Assembly: GCA_026874595.1 (NCBI GenBank)
Contig: CM049319.1
Span: 12,739,601 to 12,803,600 of the forward strand
DNA from: Sipunculus nudus
Lineage: Eukaryota; Annelida; Sipuncula; Golfingiida; Sipunculidae
Length of the DNA: 64,000 nucleotides
Reading direction: 5' to 3'
Made by a program: the position numbers and the translations under genes. The notes below the pieces were generated by a model. It made no database searches, was not told the origin of the DNA, and worked only from the letters and a program-made list of their open reading frames with translations. This document shows, piece by piece, positions 1 to 12,496 of this stretch (the first letter of the stretch is position 1; the number at the start of each line of letters is the position of its first letter).

Positions 1-378
1 ATGAAAAGTCTGGCTTGAAATGCATCCACAACTTTTTTCAAGAAGCTGGTCCTGTGACATTGACCTTTGACCCTAAGACCTAAATATCAAAAGGTTTGTT
101 CCTCTATTGACATGTAAGGTTTGGGATGATTATTTTGGCTATAAGAATTAATTCTGGGGGGTGCAAATACACCCCGTAACTCAGAGAATATAGGTCACAG
201 TGACCTAATTTCAGATCTGCAAGGAGATCTTTTTAGAACCTCTAAGACTGCATAGGGTTCATGTATCTAGCCCTTACAGTTACAATTTGTGCCCTGCTAG
301 CAGCCGGACGGCTGGCCGGACGGACAAAGACCCATCGCTATAGCACAGCATGACTAAAAGTCAGCTGAGCTAAAAATC
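1..378 (+). repeat. Dispersed (GGAC)-hairpin repeat, 3' part
   Basis: Closely matches 4944-5408 throughout: CCTTTGACC motif near 66, GGGGTGCAAATACACCCC hairpin near 158-175, a short GGACGG run near 305-325, and the end module AGTCAGCTGAGCTAAAAA. The end module forms an imperfect hairpin with the preceding TAGCACAGCATGACT. The 5' end is outside the window. Confidence 0.75.
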
Positions 379-1035
379 ACTGAAACTGCACTGACAAAAG
401 GATTTCTAAGGTGGCTAACTGGCAGACATAATGGATTTCTGACAAATCTGACATTTGATATCACACATCCTCCAATAAGAGACCAAACTTGTAGCAAATT
501 CTCCAAAGGATGTTACAGTAATGAATGTCCAAAACAATTCAAAAGGCATTTTCAGGCCCTCATATTAGATTTATAGATATGCAAATGTAAAAAGTGTAGG
601 TCCAATAATTTTTATTATCACTCTGCTTTTCAATGGGATCAGCAGAGTAGGTAAACTGCAAAACCTGAAAGAAAAGAAATGCAGAAAGCATGACTAAAGG
701 TCTTGTAATAAAAAAAAGCCATCCTAAATCCAGGTACACATCCACATATTATGAGAACAAACATTTGCTTTTATATCTGAAGATTTATATAAAAATATTC
801 AGATATCTAGGAAACTAAGTTTATTGCTATTATTCCATAAAATAAACTGCAAAATGTTCCCATCATCTTATAAATCAGTAGCTAAACCTTAATACTATAC
901 TCTCACAGTCTTAATGCCTGGCTGAAGCATTCCGGCAACAGTGTTTTTGTTATGCAGTAATGAGGTATTTATCACTCAGCCTTATCACTTAACAGGCTGA
1001 TACAAAAGAGTTTCTATGCATGAAACAAGTACATC
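379..1035. other. AT-rich intergenic/intronic stretch
   Basis: No coding potential or recognisable repeat beyond low-complexity A/T tracts. It separates the leftmost dispersed repeat from the Harbinger element. Confidence 0.5.
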
Positions 1036-1045
1036 GTACGGTGCC

Positions 1046-1195
1046 CGGCCGGCACGGTGATCGCTGCCGCCGTGGGGTCTCCGGCAGGCGCCAGGCCGGC
1101 ACCCGGCCAGTGATCGCTGCCGCCGTGGGGTCGCCGGCAGGTGATCGCTGGCACTGATGGGTCGCTGGCAGCCGCCCGGTAGGTGATCGCTGGCA
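1046..1195. repeat. GC-rich subterminal repeats of Harbinger left end
   Basis: Four copies of a unit with core GTGATCGCTGSC lie here, the first two extended by CGCCGTGGGGTC and GCCGGCAG. The spacing is 40-70 bp. Subterminal repeats of this sort are binding sites for the transposase or its Myb-like partner in DNA transposons. The right end (4560-4900) is likewise GC-rich with repeated CCGTACGG, GGGTGCC and CACGGTG words in both orientations. Confidence 0.65.
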
Positions 1196-1248
1196 CCATG
1201 CGGCTTTATATATAGCTGACTTTTTTTAAAAAGTAGTAATTTTTCAAC

Positions 1249-1506
1249 ATGAAGCCAAAGAAGAAAGCGAAAGGAAAGAAAACTAATGTGCAAGTGGAGA
1301 CATCAAGCTGCGAAGTTGAGGCGGAAAGCAAAATGCAGCAAGAAGATTTGATTGTGGACTTTTTTGAGAGGCATTCTTGCTTCTACACGAAGGACGATCC
1401 CGATTACAAGAACAGAGCAAAGAAGAACAAAATGTTGGAGGACTTCGCCAAAGAACTTGGCCATGGCATTTCTAGTAAAAATATATTTCTTCTAATAAAT
1501 TTATGA
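1249..1506 (+). pseudogene. MADF/Myb-like DNA-binding protein of Harbinger, truncated
   Basis: An 85-codon frame starts with a Lys-rich N-terminus (MKPKKKAKGKKT, a likely nuclear signal). It continues into the first two helices of a MADF/Myb-SANT domain: DLIVDFFERHSCFY, then DPDYKNRAKKNKMLEDFAKELG, then GISSKNIF. Harbinger elements encode such a partner that carries the transposase to the element ends. The third helix (recognition, usually with a conserved Trp) is missing. After GISSKNIF the frame runs into AT-rich sequence and stops, and a different repeat begins by about 1534. So the 3' part was lost or displaced by an insertion. The start follows the GC-rich left end by about 50 bp. Confidence 0.7.
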
Positions 1507-1533
1507 TAGTAATGTGATATGAAGAATGTATTT

Positions 1534-2530
1534 TTAGCGAATCTATGAGCTCATGCGATGGTCCAGCGTCGTCCATCCGCCTTCATCTGTCATCCATCGT
1601 CCCTACGTTAACCCATGCTTTCTCATAAAAGGTAAGAATGCCATATTTTATGGAAGAATCAATCACATGTCAAACTCTATCAGATAGAGCTTATTTTTTG
1701 GCTATCTGTAAAATAACAGTTTCAGAAACGACAGGAGCTAGCATCACCAAGTTTTGTGCAAATGTTGGTCACATGACTCACATTTGAAATTGAGGTTTTT
1801 GTGGCGCCACCTACATTGACCTGTTTGTTTAAGACAATAACCTCATAATTTATCCTTTTTTCAGCTTTAACATGTGTTATGATAAAACTGTCAAGCTGAA
1901 TGGTTTGATTTTTACAAGAATTATCCTAGGGTAGGGTTCTTTCAATAGTATAAGAACAGACTGGACAAGATTTTGTCTGTATCTATAAATAGCTTGGCAG
2001 ACTTCCAACTATTTCAGACTTTGCAACAGGCCAAAACAACCAGATTTCAAACGTGACTTATGTATGGCCCACCACTAAAGTAAGAACCCTATAGGTTCTA
2101 GGGACACGAGGTCAAAAGTCAAGGTCACTGGACTCAAATCTTTAAAGATATTGTGGATGCATTTTAAGCCAAACTTTCATCCCAGATCTTCCATCTTGAA
2201 CATATAGCTCACTTGCCAATAGTGGATGATCCATATCAATTTTGGGGTCACAAGGTGAAAGTCACAGGAGCCATCTGTCCAAAAATTAGTTTCTGGATGA
2301 TAATTCCTGCTTTTATTGATGTATGGATTTCAAACTTGACTTATATATGTCCCATTGAAAAAGCAAGACCCCAATTGATTTTGGGGTCATGAGGTCAAAG
2401 GTCAAGGTCACAGGACCAACATCTTTAAAAAGATTGTGGATTGAAAGATGGAAGAAACCATGGTTGCTTGCCAAGTGTCAGTATATGCTGCTGAAGATGG
2501 GGGCCTATTCTTAAAGGGGGGGGGGGGGAT
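1534..2530. repeat. Composite repeat block inside the Harbinger element
   Basis: It begins with a GTCGTCCATCCGCC-type block, then a stretch carrying GTGGCGCCACC (about 1802) and CAACAGGCCAAAAC. These parts recur, inverted, in the 36.8-39 kb and 55.4-56.5 kb repeats. From about 2090 there are two reversed units with AGGTCAAAGGTCAAGGTCA-type motifs, related to the repeats at 1-378 and 4944-5408. It ends near a poly-G run at about 2515-2528. No gene is seen. Confidence 0.6.
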
Positions 2531-2937
2531 TACTATGTCTGGGGATACTCTGGCACCTGCAGTGCCAAGAAATGACTAGTTAACTTTTAATTTTTAATAT
2601 AATTATTGGAAATCATTATTGATATTAGATTTATTGTCGTATCAAACCTGAGCGCTATAATTATTCAGATCAATTTTCAAGGTTCAATAAAACTCCTTTG
2701 GTTTAAGACACATCATTTTATTAAACACCAGTTGAAGAACACTTGCAAACTTATAATTTTTCATGAAATCAATAACTAAGATTTCATATCTAAAATTATA
2801 ACAACATAATATTTATAACAATGAAGTTATAATTTTGCAAAACTTTTAACTGAATTCAATATCACATACTACTGAACTGTAGTGAATTGTGCTTGAGACA
2901 AAAACTATTTGTAGCCATAGCAGTTGAACATCATTCT

Positions 2938-4419
2938 CTAGTTTGCTGGTGCCTCTATTGACGCATCCTGCCATGGAACACTTCCAGTAGGACTGTTGAT
3001 GTAATGCATCAGGTATTGTCTGAGTTCCCATCCTTCACGTGTCGAGCGGGCAGCAGTTGCAGACTCCCGCTCGCAATCCAAGAGTACTCCAGCATCCCTC
3101 CAGGAACCAGGCAGCAATACGCCATTTCTCTCCTCGTCAAGCTCTTCGTTCTGCAGCCGAGGGTATCGGTCGCACATGATGTTGTGCATTGTGGCATTGT
3201 GTGGTAGCACCTGCATGGTAGTATGCAGGACCCTAAAACATAAAAAAATAAATAATATTAAGCCCGAAGCGCTTATAGGCTAATAAAATCATATCAAACT
3301 CTTACATCGTAATATGTTTTCGAGTTTTAGGAAATTTAAATAATATTGAACTAAGTGCACCAGCAGATAAGAAACAAAGGGCCAGAAAACAGCAAAATAT
3401 ATTTTAAGCAATACCTACCGGAATCTGGAAGCTAAAATTCCGAAAGCATTCTCGACCACGCATCGGGCACGTGACAGTCGGTAGTTCAGGATCCGTTGCC
3501 GGTGAGTCATCTGCCGGATGGGGAAGGGTTTCTGAAGATACTTTCGCAGTGGGAAAGCATCATCTCCTACCAAGAAGTAAGGGGTGTCCCTATCATCGTT
3601 CGGAAGGGGATCAGGTTCTGGAAATCCCAGGTGGCCCTCCTACAAGGCGATCTCCAGGTTACAGCGTTGAAACACACCAGCATCGGAGTTTGATCCTTCA
3701 ACCCTGATGTTCACACAGAGGAATTTATAGTCCGCGTCTACCAGCGCCAGCATCAGAATAGAATGGAAGCCCTTATAATTGTAGTAGAGGCTTCCAGCAT
3801 GGTTTGGCTTCCACAAAGCAACATGCTTCCCATCAATAGCGCCACAGCAGTGTGGGAAGTTCCATCAATTCCCGAACTTATCGGCCACTCGTCTCCATTC
3901 GTCAGGTTCAGATGGTGTCGAGAATTGCTCCCTCTTGTACTCTTCCACTATGGCTTCGCATACTTCTGGCACAAACAAACATATGGTGTTAGCTGCGACA
4001 CGGAAGTCATATGAGAGACTAACATACAAGTTGCCAGTTGCCAGGAAACGTATAGTCACTGCAAGTTTAACCCCAGGACGAATGGGAGGTCGCCTATCAT
4101 CGTCTTGGTTATTCTTGGCGTGACCCTGACCAACATCTCGCAAAACATTTCCACCTCCATCCGCATGTAATTTTTGAAGTAGCCATGAGACTCCCGCATC
4201 AATTCATGCATTAATGTGTCATACTGCCTGAGCATGACACGCCTTTGCAACCATGGTTTCACCCAACAAGTCTTCCTGCACGTACCCTGTCCAAATCCTC
4301 TCCAATGAGCGCGGCAACCACAAACTGCTGATGTGGCGGAGTCTATCCAATTGTGTCTGCAAATCAGCAATGCGCACAGGAAATAGACGTTGCGAGGGAA
4401 TAACTGGCATCCCAAACAC
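2938..4419 (-). pseudogene. Harbinger transposase (HARBI1-like nuclease), broken
   Basis: DDE-type nuclease that would cut and paste the element in the nucleus. From the N-terminus: start near MPVIPSQRLFPVRIADL, a YFKNYMRM helical region, RRPPIRPGVKLAVTIRFLATG typical of HARBI1, then the catalytic motifs [10 protein letters not shown] (Asp codon 3834-3832), EGSNSDAGV (Asp 3684-3682) and VVENAFGILASRFR (Glu 3453-3451). A 186-bp intron (3233-3418) with GTAGGT donor and TTTTAG acceptor separates the last exon (2938-3232), and the phases fit. Damage: two frameshifts between about 4260 and 4120, an in-frame TGA at 3867-3865 and an in-frame TAG at 3642-3640. All three catalytic residues remain, so the decay looks fairly recent. 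Confidence 0.85.
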
Positions 4420-4943
4420 TTGACTCGTTCAGAGCGCACAGAGATTTTGTTTGATTTGTTGCCACTGCTGCTTTATTTATAAATCCGATAGCTCAGATTC
4501 AGGGCACCGTGAGGACACTGCATGGGCAAAATTTACATAGAAAGGGCCATTTAACTTTTCACATGTTGCACAGGGCCCTTGCGGGGTCCGTAAGGCCATC
4601 GCACGGTGACCGTACGGCAACGGCAGACACTGCAAGGCACCCGTACGAATATTGTCGAGAAAATTACCCGGAAAACCGTACGGGTGCCATGCGGATACTG
4701 GCCGGTGCCCACAAGGTGACCGCACGGGCTTTCTACGGCTTCTGTTCAGCCTGTCTACGGGCTTACCGTGAGTTGAAAACGCCAGGAGAATGGAGTGCAG
4801 CCAGCTCAGCACCACGGCACCCATACGGCGGGTAAAATTTGAACCGGCGCCCATGAAAATCGTATGGGTACCTTGCGGGCACCGTGCAAATTAAGCCAAA
4901 AATGCACATTTTACTCACCGTACTGGCTCCGTAGGCTATATGT

Positions 4944-5408
4944 GATAGCGGCTTTAGTAGGTGAGCTATATGTGAAAGATCAAAGAATTGGGATGAAAGG
5001 TTTGGCTTAAAATGCATCCACAGGCTTTTCAAAGAAATTGGTTCTGTGACCTTGACCTTTGACCTTGGGACCTCAAAGTAATTATGGTTCTTCCCCTGTT
5101 GGTAGGTGAGCTGTATGTGAAAGATGGAAGGTTTGGGATGCAAATTTTGCTTAAAGGATTATTTCTGGGGGGTGCAAACACCCCATAACTTCGAGAATAT
5201 ATGTCGCAGTGACTTAATATCAGGTTTGCAAGGAGATCTTTTTAGAACCTCTAAGCCTGAAGGGGTTCATGGCCCTAGCCCCTACGGTTACGATTTGTGC
5301 CCTGCTAACGGACGGTCGGCCGGACGCCGGACGGACAGACGGAAGGACGACGGACAAAGACCCATCGCTATGGCCCAGCATGACTGAAAGTCAGCTGAGC
5401 TAAAAATT
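4944..5408 (+). repeat. Dispersed (GGAC)-hairpin repeat, second copy
   Basis: Same family and orientation as 1-378, with more of its 5' side. It has two tandem 'GGTGAGCTATATGTGAAAGAT' type starts, the ACCTTGACCTTTGACC motif (5049-5064), a (GGAC)-rich run at 5310-5355 and the terminal AGTCAGCTGAGCTAAAAA module with its hairpin partner. It directly abuts the right end of the Harbinger element. Confidence 0.75.
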
Positions 5409-5562
5409 AGACCGATCCCAAGTGTTAATTTAAAATTTATTATACAATTTTATGGAAACCAAGCATTCTAACACATTGTGAGCTATAAATTCTGGGGCAT
5501 GCTGTGGCCGTTGAAGAAAATAGTCCACAAGAGGGAAATATGAGATAATCATAAACGATGTA

Positions 5563-6677
5563 CAGTCAAGCCCACTTTGTGTCATATCGGTTAATAGAAA
5601 ATTCTGTTTATTGTCACATTAATCTGAAATCCCAAACCATTTCCTTTATATATAATGATAAATCTGACCGGTTTATATCATGGAATATTGTCATAATCCC
5701 GTTTATTGTCATGCTTGGAACCCTTGGCAGTGATACCAGTTCGCAGTTAATATCACATCCAATGCCGACACAGCGATCAACGAGGCCAAGAGCCGGTAAT
5801 CGGTTAAGCATATCAAACGATCACATCTCCCACCGGTGTGCGGCAGGCTAGTGTAGTGATGCATGTGGATCACTTCCCGTCACTTAGCTAATTAACGTCT
5901 TAAGATAACACTGTAATCCAGATCAATGCCTTTCTTCGTATGTTAGCAAGGGCGATGTTGTCGATCACGTCATACATAATGATCTCCTGGCCTTTGCAAG
6001 GCCGTGGTTTACACCTCTGAAACTTTGCGCCGAGATGATATGAAGCACGAGCGGTAAACGTTGCTTTCGACTTGAAATCCCCTTTTAGGGTCTACGAAAA
6101 GCTGAAGGTTTTGTGAGCACCTGAAGCACCCGCTCCAAAATCTCAATCGCAGTGAAACGTCAGAATGTTGACAATGGCACAATGATGCCCGCTCCCCGAT
6201 CAGTTCTATCATAAAGACGATCATGGATGTTTGACTCATAAATAGGATATCCAGAAAATAAGGCGCAATAGTTGGGGAAAGAATTAGTTGGGGAAAGAAT
6301 TATCTATTCAAATAGTTTGCCTGTAAGAATAACGTTATAACTGTGCCGCATATATCAAAACATTTGACCTCATGTCCCAGACGCTACCTCTCTTTCTATT
6401 GGCGAGTCAGATTTTTGTCAGTTATTGCGTCATGCAGCAAAAAACTTAATAAACTGTAAGGTGCGCAAAAACATATTTTAATATGCCGTTGTGCAATAAA
6501 ATATTCATAAATGTATCTATTTCATTTTTATTGACAATTATCAAATATCATTTGAGACATTACTCTTCTTGTATGACTCAATAGGACATCAATGTTGAAG
6601 CCCGCATAATGTCACATCCCGGTTATTATCATAATTTACGCATGCACCACCGATATGACAATAAGCAGGCTTGACTG
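5563..6677. mobile_element. 1.1-kb TA-flanked pogo/mariner-type element, copy 1
   Basis: Ends CAGTCAAGCCCACTT and, inverted, CAGTCAAGCCTGCTT; both ends continue with TGTCATATCGGT, giving roughly 30-bp terminal inverted repeats. It is flanked by TA (5561-5562 and 6678-6679), the target duplication of Tc1/mariner/pogo elements. The interior is CpG-richer than the surroundings but has no intact transposase, so it is non-autonomous. A second copy lies at 60959-62052. Confidence 0.85.
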
Positions 6678-6679
6678 TA

Positions 6680-9395
6680 CAAGTCTAATTGGTCAAAAGT
6701 TTCAGAGGAATTATCATGTATTGAAGTATATTCATTCATATAAATGGCTGAAGTATCATTCGGAGGAAAACTGACCAATAAGGGAGTCACAGATTCTTTT
6801 TCAAGCACATCACAAGATTACCACATGACACTTCGGCAATAAATATGTTTGACATGGGGGGGGGGGTAAAAGTGACGTGGGCAGTACCTAAGAAACATAA
6901 TTAATAATTTTTGGCTTAATGTTCTATTTTTAAAATGCCACCTGTCAATAATGAACAAAAACAGCACATACCTGGCTATAGTTGAGGATTTCCTTGACCG
7001 ATTCTGACACATACAATATCCTTCCACGGTCACAGCTTACGACAAATAAGAATCCTTCAGCGGCCTACAAAAATATGTGGTATATAAACCATTACATCAT
7101 ATGAAGTAGATTAACTTTAACATAGTTTATCCATCTTTTGATAAAGTGGGCTGTTTTAAATATGGTAATTAGTACAAACCGGGTTATACGCTAACAGTGG
7201 CAGAACATGCAATGGGTTGTGTGCTAAAAGGGGCACTGCCAAAAATAATTTTCTTGAACATTTATTTTCTAAAGAAAATTTTTCTGTTGAAAAGAAATCC
7301 CCAAATATTGTTTTTACTTTTAGGCAGCGTACTTAAAGTCAAGAAAATATATCTAGATTCTCTTAAGACAAGATACATTTATCTTATCAAATGAAGGATT
7401 TCCTCTTCTAATATCACTATATTATTTCTTGTTATAAGACAGGAGAAAGAAAAGAAAAGTCTTATCAGAATAAAACAACAATTCTTATCATATGAAAAAA
7501 TTTTCTTCAATGGAACAAGAACAATTTCCTTGCCCAGGGTTAATAGGTGTAATTTGACACTAGGCTATCTACTGAATGTTGCAGACTGTGGTCTAATAAC
7601 ATGGCAGAACACACAAAGAATTTTTATTCTTGCAGTAGAATAGATAGTATGTTAAGCATTATGGAGTTCTTAAGTTGCCTTGGTTGTATGAAATAATGCA
7701 TGTTTTCAAGTAAGTGCAAATCTAGCTCCCACTTAAAGTGCGAAAATTAAAAACCCCGCAAACAAAACCACTACCACAGCATTTGCTATGCTGTATTGTG
7801 GTACATGATATGTTATATGCCATATACTACCCTTTGTTATACACTATATACTGTTGCAGAAAACATGATGGGTTGTGAAACCTCAACCAGGTCTATCATG
7901 ACCATTTCATTGACACTTATTAATGGATTAGTTGGTGGTTTAGTTGGTTTGTCTGTTAACACCTCTACTTTAAAGCCAAGAAAGATTATTTGGTAAGATT
8001 TTGAGGACCTGTGATGCATCCACTGAGTTGGTGAACCATGGCACAAATCCAACAAGGATATAAATTCATATATTTAAGTGGAACAATCTAACATCTTATC
8101 AGAACCCTACTATACTGATATTTTTTATCTGTTGCTCCGGAATGTTTGTGACCAGTATATATGTGGCCCCTGACTGCTTTTTAGTTTGCTATATTGTTGC
8201 AGAATTCATAGGACAGAGTTACTACTGTGTTCAAATACAGACAGCTTGTGTACTAAAGTACTACAGTGAAGTACTAAAGTTAAATGTGCTAAAAGTTAGA
8301 TAACATGGGTTATATGCTCTACTGCTTTGCCTAAGACTATGAAATTCCAAATTTCCATGTACAAAATTGCAGGTCGAATATATACTTTCAAAGTGATTTT
8401 GGTTTAATTACACAAGGGTCACAGTTTCCCCATACAAAAGTGTAAATGCATCAGCCGAGCCCTGAAAATATTACTTAAGGTTTCTGTAGCCTTAATGGTA
8501 TCCGGACTTATACTGGCAACATAACAATTCTGGCAACACATTTCTTCTTCATTTCTTTCTTCACATTTATCTTGTGAATGCAAGAGACACAAAATAATAT
8601 TACTAGGAGTTCTTTTGATTACTTTAAGCAATGGTGAACCATCATTAATTTAAATGTCTCAGGAATACATAAAATACCATGGTTCCTATTTCACTGTGGG
8701 CTTCAGGAATACAACTAAATGTATGGATGAAAATTAAATTCTTTATATGGAGTGAGCTAAGACTTTTTCACGCTACGTGTCTATCAGACTTTGAGGAGAG
8801 TGGTTATTAACTGTACTCCAGGAAAGTGTATGATTTCTAAATTTAACCCTAAGGAACATATGTCCAGCCTGCTAAAAAACGTAATTTATATTTTTCATCA
8901 AGTCATGGTTATTATTTTTAGGATGGTACAATAGGCTGTAGATAGCCATGCCTGTATGATAAGAATAAATTGCAGTATTTTGCCAAAGGATTTAAGGTAA
9001 AGACTGATAACAATATGCTTGTAAAAACGAAATATTTCATGCACATGGTAGTTGTTAGAAAGTATGCTTGAAAAGCAGACGATTGGTATGGTTTATATAA
9101 ATTAAGTGACAGAGTACTTGTGGGCCATGTGGCATTGTCAAAATGACAAAAATATTTGCATCCTCAGACAGCCTTACAGTGCAGTCCTAGTTACAGGATG
9201 TAAGCGCACTCTGATGCTAGTACTCTGTTCGTAGACTCTCTAAAGTCAGAGGGCCTGAATGGCACTAGAAAGTTAACTACTTCAATACATGAGCAACTTC
9301 CAATAAGTAATGCTGGACAAATATGACAGGTGGAACATACGTTCTCAGGCCCAGCTGATCAGCTAAATCCTTCTAATTTGCTTCATTGTTACCTC
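6680..9395. other. Gene-free AT-rich stretch
   Basis: A short poly-G run at 6856-6866 and scattered homopolymers; no exon, RNA gene or clear repeat recognised. Small open frames here lack coding character. Confidence 0.4.
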
Positions 9396-9500
9396 AGCCA
9401 AGTGGGGATTATTTTTTCTTCGGCATTTGTCTGTCCGTCTGTCTTTTAGAAACATATCTCAAAAAGTTATAAACAGAATTTGATTAATTTCAGGATAGCT
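9396..9500 (+). repeat. Fragment of dispersed 'TTCGGCATTTGTCTGTCCGTC' repeat
   Basis: A CAGCCAAGTGGGGATTATTTTTTC stretch is followed by TCTGTCCGTCTGTC, the complementary form of the GACAGACGGAC blocks seen at repeat ends elsewhere in the window. The rest of 9500-11420 holds no recognisable feature. Confidence 0.35.
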
Positions 9501-11423
9501 CAGCAATGACACAAAGAACTATTAGTGGGGATCACCTTATGGATCCAGGAATTTCTTCAAGGAAAAATGCAGCATTTCTGAAAATGCCATATGGCAAAAG
9601 TCTGTGCTTTCTGAGTGCCCATATTCTAATTATTATTTCTATCATATTGATTTCAATACATTTTTTCCTTTTAATTTCAATACAATAAAGCACTGACCAA
9701 GTTTCTTGTACTCATTGCTACAAAAATCATGTTTTGAAACCCAACCCAGGGAGCCTTATTAGGAAAATTCTCATTACATTACTTTTACATGGACCTGGAT
9801 GTTCAGCTTTGGAGGAGGTCGATGTGCTCTATCCAGGGCTATCTAACTGAGCTCTAGTGATGTATTATCTTTTTTTGTGATGTAGATTAAGATTAAAGGT
9901 GCCTCTGATACTGCAGTTAGGTCTAATGTTTAATCTTAATCAGCTTAAAACCCTAGAAGGGACATTTTTCTTAAAAAAGAAGATGAGTTGTATAATTTCC
10001 ATTAATGGTGGGCAGATGATGAAAAGTGGCTATTCAAATATCACTGTTATTAATTAAGTCAGTGTCACTGAAGGGAATACAGTTTTCATCTTTCAATGAT
10101 CATTGCTCTTCCCTGGCTGACCAGGTATTCAATCTGCTCACATTTTTAATGCTGAGCTCCTATCAATAAGACCGTACAAAACAGAATGCAGTCGACTTTA
10201 TGTGAACTAATATCCCGGCACTATACAGAGAAGTGGGTGGAAGTTTAATCTCAGCTTACCCTTATGGTGTATTGTGTCGGCCATGATGAGTTATTGTGTC
10301 TGTTAAACTGCCCAGTAAAGTAATCATTGACACACTCCTTTTTTCCAAGTTTCCTGCACCTTTAATATACAATACCTAACCTTATACTTAAAATGAAAAC
10401 TTGGATGGAATAATAATTGCAGCTCCTTTTGTGCATCTCAATGACTTTGATTAAAGCCTATAAAACTTCTACTTTAATTTGTTCCCACATATACAAATTA
10501 CTGAAATAGTAGGTCAGCTGTAATAAATCCTGTAGCTAATCAAAGACAACACATGTTAAAAGGTCACAAAGACAACATGGAGAATGGTAAATTATTCTGG
10601 AAGCTTTATCTGTTTAAATCTGGGATAACGAGCCTGATACATTTCCTCCTTTTCAAAGACCTCCTGGAAACACAGGGTAATGTAATAGGGGTCAGTTCTT
10701 CAATCCTCAAGTTATTTTTAAATCTGTAAATCTGTATAAAATATTACAAACTATTACAGTATATATGAACAGATTAACAGCCAAGTATTTTAAATATGCA
10801 TTTTTGTAGTGATCAAATAGGTTTTTTATGGAAAATGGAGATTTTCGCTTAATATCTAAAAAGAACGAGGTAAAATTTTCTCTAGGTTCATGTGTGGTAA
10901 TAGTTTTTTGCCCTTAACCAACAAAATTTCAGATCTGAAACTACAAAAGGTTTGATTTGTGGCCTGTTAAGGACCAGACAAACAGACAAATAAACGCCCA
11001 TCACCATATCTCAGATAGGTCAACGTGCCCCAGCTAGCCTGACCTCCCTGGTTAGAGTGATAGAGATTTTACTTTCACAAATATATGTTATTAAAAGCAA
11101 CAAGAAAGACGGTCAGAATGAAAATCCAAGCAAATAATAATAGGGAGGACTTTTACATGATGGATTTGATCATTATCAGAATTGATTCGAATGTTTTAGC
11201 ACCGAAAGCTTTATTGAGCATCTCTGCTATGTTCATTCTAGTTATGTATGTAAATGCATATGTGTGTATATATCACACAAACATGTGTTTATTGCAAGGT
11301 AATGATTTACCTGAAGTATTAGATGTTTCAATTCTTCATCAGATAAAAATGAAGGTTTGTGGCTTATCTCTGTCACTGTATCACCAGCACCTGTAAAGTA
11401 TAAATAAATTAATTAATTAATTT

Positions 11424-11426
<3 letters not shown>

Positions 11427-11458
<32 letters not shown>
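11427..11458. repeat. (AT)n microsatellite
   Basis: About 16 AT units, directly adjoining the dispersed repeat at 11460-11760. Confidence 0.9.
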
Positions 11459-11459
<1 letters not shown>

Positions 11460-11461
<2 letters not shown>

Positions 11462-11760
11462 TGAACACCTCTGCCAGGAGGGTATGCAGTCATGCCCTCT
11501 TGAGTTTATATTTGTGTGTTTGTTCACAACATAACTCATACCATCATGAACAGAATCTAAAGAAATTTTCAGGGCATTTAAGGAACTGGCCAATGAAGAA
11601 TCAATTAGATTTTGGTGTGGAACTGGCACATGGTCCGGATTCAGGAATGTCATCAATGAATATACACAAAATATACAGTCACTTATGCACGAATGGCAAA
11701 GGTTTTATGGCAAAGGCTTGTATTCCTTATAATTAGAATGCAGATTTCCTGACCAGTGAC
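11460..11760 (+). repeat. Dispersed repeat shared with 47115-47400
   Basis: Both copies share, in order, GTGTGTTTGTTCACAA, GGCCAATGAAGAA, TTTTGGTGTGGA and a final TAGAATGCAGA followed by a TTTCCTG- or CTTCTAG-type end. Divergence is considerable. No protein or RNA homology is recognised. Confidence 0.6.
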
Positions 11761-12413
11761 ATCAGTGCATGTTCCCTTACTGAACCATCAGACACCAAAA
11801 AAACATAAAACTGATGATTTAGCTGAAACTGGAAATAGTACAATCTCCTGATGATTACAAAACTTCTAATCAAGCAGCAAGATTTCGGAATATTCCAATT
11901 ACTCAACAAGTTTCACCTGACAGTCATTAAAACTTCTGTAAAGCTATGTGCATCAACCAACTGGAAATACCATTATTATATTCCAAATGATTGTCACACA
12001 ATCTTTCAATAAATGTAACTTCTGTTTTCCAAATGAACAGCATATTTTGAGTGTTGCTAGAAACATCTTCAGATTTCATATAATAATTTAAGCATAACTG
12101 TTGTGGTGTTCAGCACAATTAAACAAAGCAATCATGCTTAACATGCAAGGTTTTATTGTGGCACTGAATGAACTTTGCAGTAGCATAATCTGAACTCACT
12201 GATGAATATAAAATATAATGTATATTGTGATCCAAAGACCTTGTTGGATATCACTAACAGTACGTGCATAATATTCACATGTGACCTTAATTTGAATACA
12301 GGGTTTTAGTGTGTACTCTTGCAAAATGGTGGCCTCTACTGGCAGTTACAGGAAACTTGGAGGAACAAATTGACCTAGCTGCCAGTGTTTAACACACACA
12401 CAAGTCAAACTTA

Positions 12414-12462
12414 TGACGTCAGTCAATCGAAGATGACGTGCGACCGAGCATTGTGACGTCAC
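12414..12462. promoter_or_regulatory. Cluster of three CRE (CREB/ATF) motifs
   Basis: Two full palindromic TGACGTCA sites (12414-12421 and 12454-12461, the latter inside GTGACGTCAC) and one half-type TGACGTG (12434-12440) occur within 49 bp, in a patch visibly richer in CpG than its surroundings. CREs within a few hundred bases of a transcription start are typical of CREB-responsive animal promoters. A good-context ATG lies 35 bp further along the plus strand. The region may be a promoter or an intronic enhancer of BMAL1. Confidence 0.45.
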
Positions 12463-12496
12463 TGTTGTCTAACAAACACCAAACGCAGCCATAGAC

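Larger units (their letters stand above)
1036..4923. mobile_element. PIF/Harbinger DNA transposon, decayed
   Basis: Two genes typical of animal Harbinger elements lie convergently: a MADF/Myb-like DNA-binding gene (plus strand, left) and a DDE nuclease transposase (minus strand, right). Both outer regions are strikingly GC-rich against the AT-rich genome and carry subterminal repeats. The limits given are an 8-bp inverted match, GTACGGTG at 1036-1043 and CACCGTAC at 4916-4923. This is short and may not be the true terminus, and no 3-bp target duplication could be fixed. Other repeats are inserted between the two genes (about 1534-2530). The element is inactive as it stands. Confidence 0.75.

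Noticed and set aside
985-1293. Minus-strand 102-codon frame with repeated SDH/GGSDH words
   Set aside because: This is the translated shadow of the GC-rich subterminal repeats of the Harbinger element.
3471-4123. Plus-strand frames across the Harbinger transposase
   Set aside because: Antisense shadows of the transposase; the minus strand carries the catalytic motifs.
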